The position numbers and the translations under genes are program-made. From NCBI GenBank assembly GCA_902790495.1, contig CADASK010000020.1, positions 1-64,000 on the forward strand: DNA of 64,000 nucleotides, given 5' to 3'. Shown here piece by piece: positions 63,828 through 64,000 of this stretch; within the stretch, counting starts at the first letter, position 1; every line of letters starts with the position of its first letter. The notes below the pieces were generated by a model, which was given only the letters and a program-made list of their open reading frames with translations, ran no database searches and was not told the origin of the DNA. Source of the DNA: an uncultured Eubacteriales bacterium. Lineage in GTDB: Bacteria > Bacillota > Clostridia > Christensenellales > Aristaeellaceae.

Positions 63828-64000
63828 ATTTCCTCAAACTCTCATACTCCGCCAGCTTGCGGTACCCCAGCGTGAGGTAGCACCCTAAATGCACCGCGAA
63901 GGTCAGGCTCCAGGAGATGGGATAGGAGACGTAGAGAATCTCCAGGGTGTGGTACTGAGGCATCGCGAAGATGGTGAGAATCCACCCGATGCGGAACACG
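63826..64000 (-). CDS. MATE-family efflux transporter, C-terminal fragment (cut by window edge)
   Basis: Reading back from the stop at 63826 gives 57 residues including FRIGWILTIFAMPQYHTLEILY and VSYPISWSLTFAVHLGCY, the last helices of a NorM/DinF-type multidrug and toxic-compound extrusion transporter, then a basic tail RKLAEYESLRK. The rest lies outside the window. Substrate and partner genes cannot be judged. Confidence 0.8.
   Translation of the reverse strand, partial: VFRIGWILTIFAMPQYHTLEILYVSYPISWSLTFAVHLGCYLTLGYRKLAEYESLRK

Noticed and set aside
1..64000. tRNA and rRNA genes
   Set aside because: Reading through the gaps by eye revealed no tRNA-like cloverleaf or conserved rRNA blocks; a tRNAscan run would be decisive.

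Overview
The window looks like a chromosomal segment of a GC-rich member of the Firmicutes, most likely an uncultured gut Clostridia lineage (inference). Supporting features are strong AGGAGG-type ribosome sites, sigma-A promoters that nearly all have a 17-bp spacer, an AbrB-type regulator, a bifunctional Rel enzyme, an ECF S component beside a type III pantothenate kinase, a pilin with a sortase-like tail, an S-layer-homology tail on a protease, and an rplI-dnaB-yhaM cluster. No rRNA, tRNA, CRISPR array, integrase or transposase was seen.

Layout. 0-4 kb: a pilin-like surface protein, a hicBA pair whose hicA is frameshifted, a vWA protein, a very small type I toxin-antitoxin module found by reading the DNA directly, and a small P-loop protein. 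4-19.5 kb: thrC; a polysaccharide group (family 2 glycosyltransferase, ABC export permease and ATPase) running into rlmH; a secreted barnase-type ribonuclease; a Nudix-HAD fusion; an L,D-transpeptidase; CvpA; an AlaX editing enzyme; a polytopic membrane protein; and an M18 aminopeptidase. 19.6-28.2 kb (minus strand): abrB, rsmG, a YdcF-like protein, the rseP-dxr-cdsA envelope/isoprenoid cluster, and a two-gene unit of a Clp-like AAA+ ATPase with an unknown partner. 28.5-31.6 kb: a complete ABC importer. 31.7-41 kb (minus strand): rel, recJ, azlCD, a HigBA-type toxin-antitoxin operon, an XRE-TPR regulator and mnmE. 41-49 kb: an IlvD/Edd dehydratase with a convergent LysR gene, an AT-richer island of two unknown genes, methionine aminopeptidase, and the pantothenate transport/kinase pair. 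49-64 kb: a secreted transglutaminase-like protein, a TRIC-type channel, a large M16 protease, rplI-dnaB-yhaM, a lipoprotein, a DUF6273-like protein, a LytTR regulator, obg, and the end of a MATE transporter.

The most striking content is between the genes. About 33 copies of a ~57-nt element (called element A here) occur, roughly one per 2 kb. Each has a GC hairpin (H1), a second hairpin (H2) with an almost invariant loop containing TTTGCGATC, and a tail ending CTTCGC. H2 arms change in a compensatory way between copies, and the tail changes with the H2 5' arm, so one strand could pair with either of two partners. Eight copies are long or long-derived, with an insert carrying its own covarying stem. 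Three copies are chimeras that break H2, with the switch point in the invariant loop. About 14 copies of a second two-hairpin family (element B) have a similar design, and B plus A form a 150-bp tandem repeat near 61.8-62.1 kb. I recognise no named family for element A; it is my main candidate for something undescribed. It could be a transposase-mobilised element of REP or MITE type or a structured RNA; the sequence alone does not decide.

Many long open frames that run through these repeats or antisense to GC-rich genes are treated as spurious. Starts were chosen from ribosome-binding sites, so several proteins are shorter than the longest open frame.
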